Source: Undaria pinnatifida
Taxonomy: Eukaryota > Sar > Phaeophyceae > Laminariales > Alariaceae
Assembly: GCA_012845835.1 (NCBI GenBank)
Contig: JABAKD010000005.1
Span: forward strand, 9,814,823 to 9,878,822
Reading direction: 5' to 3'
DNA length: 64,000 bases
The stretch's first letter is position 1; every line of letters starts with the position of its first letter. Shown in pieces: positions 63,406-64,000 of this stretch. The notes beneath the pieces were generated by a model. It saw only the letters and a program-made list of their open reading frames with translations. It ran no database searches and was not told the origin of the DNA. A program made the translations under genes and the position numbers.

Positions 63406-64000
63406 ACCCCACAACGCGAGCTTTCGATAGCGGCTCGGAATAACTGCCACGTCGGCTTGGTGCGGCAGCCGCGGCAGCGGCCGTAGCATTATTTTTCTCG
63501 CAGCAGCACCAGCAGCAACGGCAGCAGCACTAGCGCAGAGAAGTATCGGCCATCTGTCTGTCTTGTCTGTCTGTTTGTCTCCGCTGGGTCCCCCCCCGCC
63601 GTTGGGTTAGGTTCCATTCGGTAGCATAAACCGCTACAGCTGCAGGAGTTCCGGCCTGTTTTTCGGGCCATATACAGTATATATATGTTTTTTTTTGTCT
63701 CGCTTCTCTTTCAAGTCGTCGGGGCACACGACGGGGTCAGGCCCCAGTTGAACCTCTGGGATGAAGTTGAAACGTTTTTTCCCCTTCGTTTCTTCTAGTT
63801 AATTATTTGTAGAGGTTTCCCCATCGTATGGTGGCGGTTGGTTTACTGGGGGGGGCGGGGGGGCGGGGGATTGAAGATGCTGCTGATGTACGGTATTGTT
63901 ATTTTCATGTTTTTTCCCTCTCCACCCCCCCATCTTGTCATCTTCTCTTGTGTCCCGAACGATGGTAGAATGCGTTGACCCCTCCCCCCCCCCCGTCCTC
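63406..64000. other. Downstream of AMT
   Basis: Contains the AMT 3' untranslated region. CAGCAGC-type sequence at 63500-63535 and a G-rich run at 63849-63870. The polyadenylation site was not identified and no further gene was seen. Confidence 0.55.

Overview
This window is nuclear DNA from a large-genome eukaryote. Two genes broken by spliceosomal introns lie at its ends, and about 33 kb of stacked mobile elements, microsatellites and minisatellites lies between them. The ammonium-channel protein has the plant/algal AMT layout, coding exons are GC-rich while the rest varies, and a degenerate chromodomain Ty3/gypsy element is present. A photosynthetic stramenopile with long introns, such as a brown alga, fits best. 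This is inference; no organelle, rRNA or clade-specific marker is present.

Left end (1-5437, + strand): the last four exons of KRR1, a ribosome-biogenesis factor of the small-subunit processome. Its N-terminal exons are not visible and probably lie left of the window. Right end (38311-63405, + strand): a complete nine-exon ammonium transporter that splices in frame to 455 residues. One of its introns is about 14.9 kb and holds a transposon museum: a 0.7 kb TIR element, a 1.7 kb foldback whose left arm was split by a tRNA-derived SINE, a further SINE and several other repeats.

Middle (5438-38310): no convincing host gene. Visible contents are a decayed Ty1/copia gag relic (minus strand, 7142-7980); a 60-bp minisatellite (9945-10395); three copies of one Ty3/gypsy LTR family (11435-12896 without any coding region, 24847-28535 with a frameshifted integrase and chromodomain, 32944-34106 truncated at its 5' side); an inverted pair of LTRs with primer-site-like sequence between them (22517-23310); a 274-bp insertion whose empty sites are also present; SINE copies; and many copies of a G-tract-rich repeat of up to 1.5 kb, called R1 here. 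Long (GTT)n, (CTA)n and (GTA)n tracts produce long artefactual open frames.

The two genes are functionally unrelated (rRNA processing and nitrogen uptake), and nothing suggests shared regulation. The most interesting signals lie in the non-genic part: 25 exact copies of the near-palindrome TACCWGGTA, a stem-loop inside the LTR that keeps pairing while its sequence changes, and several insertions that can be dated relative to each other from empty sites inside the window.
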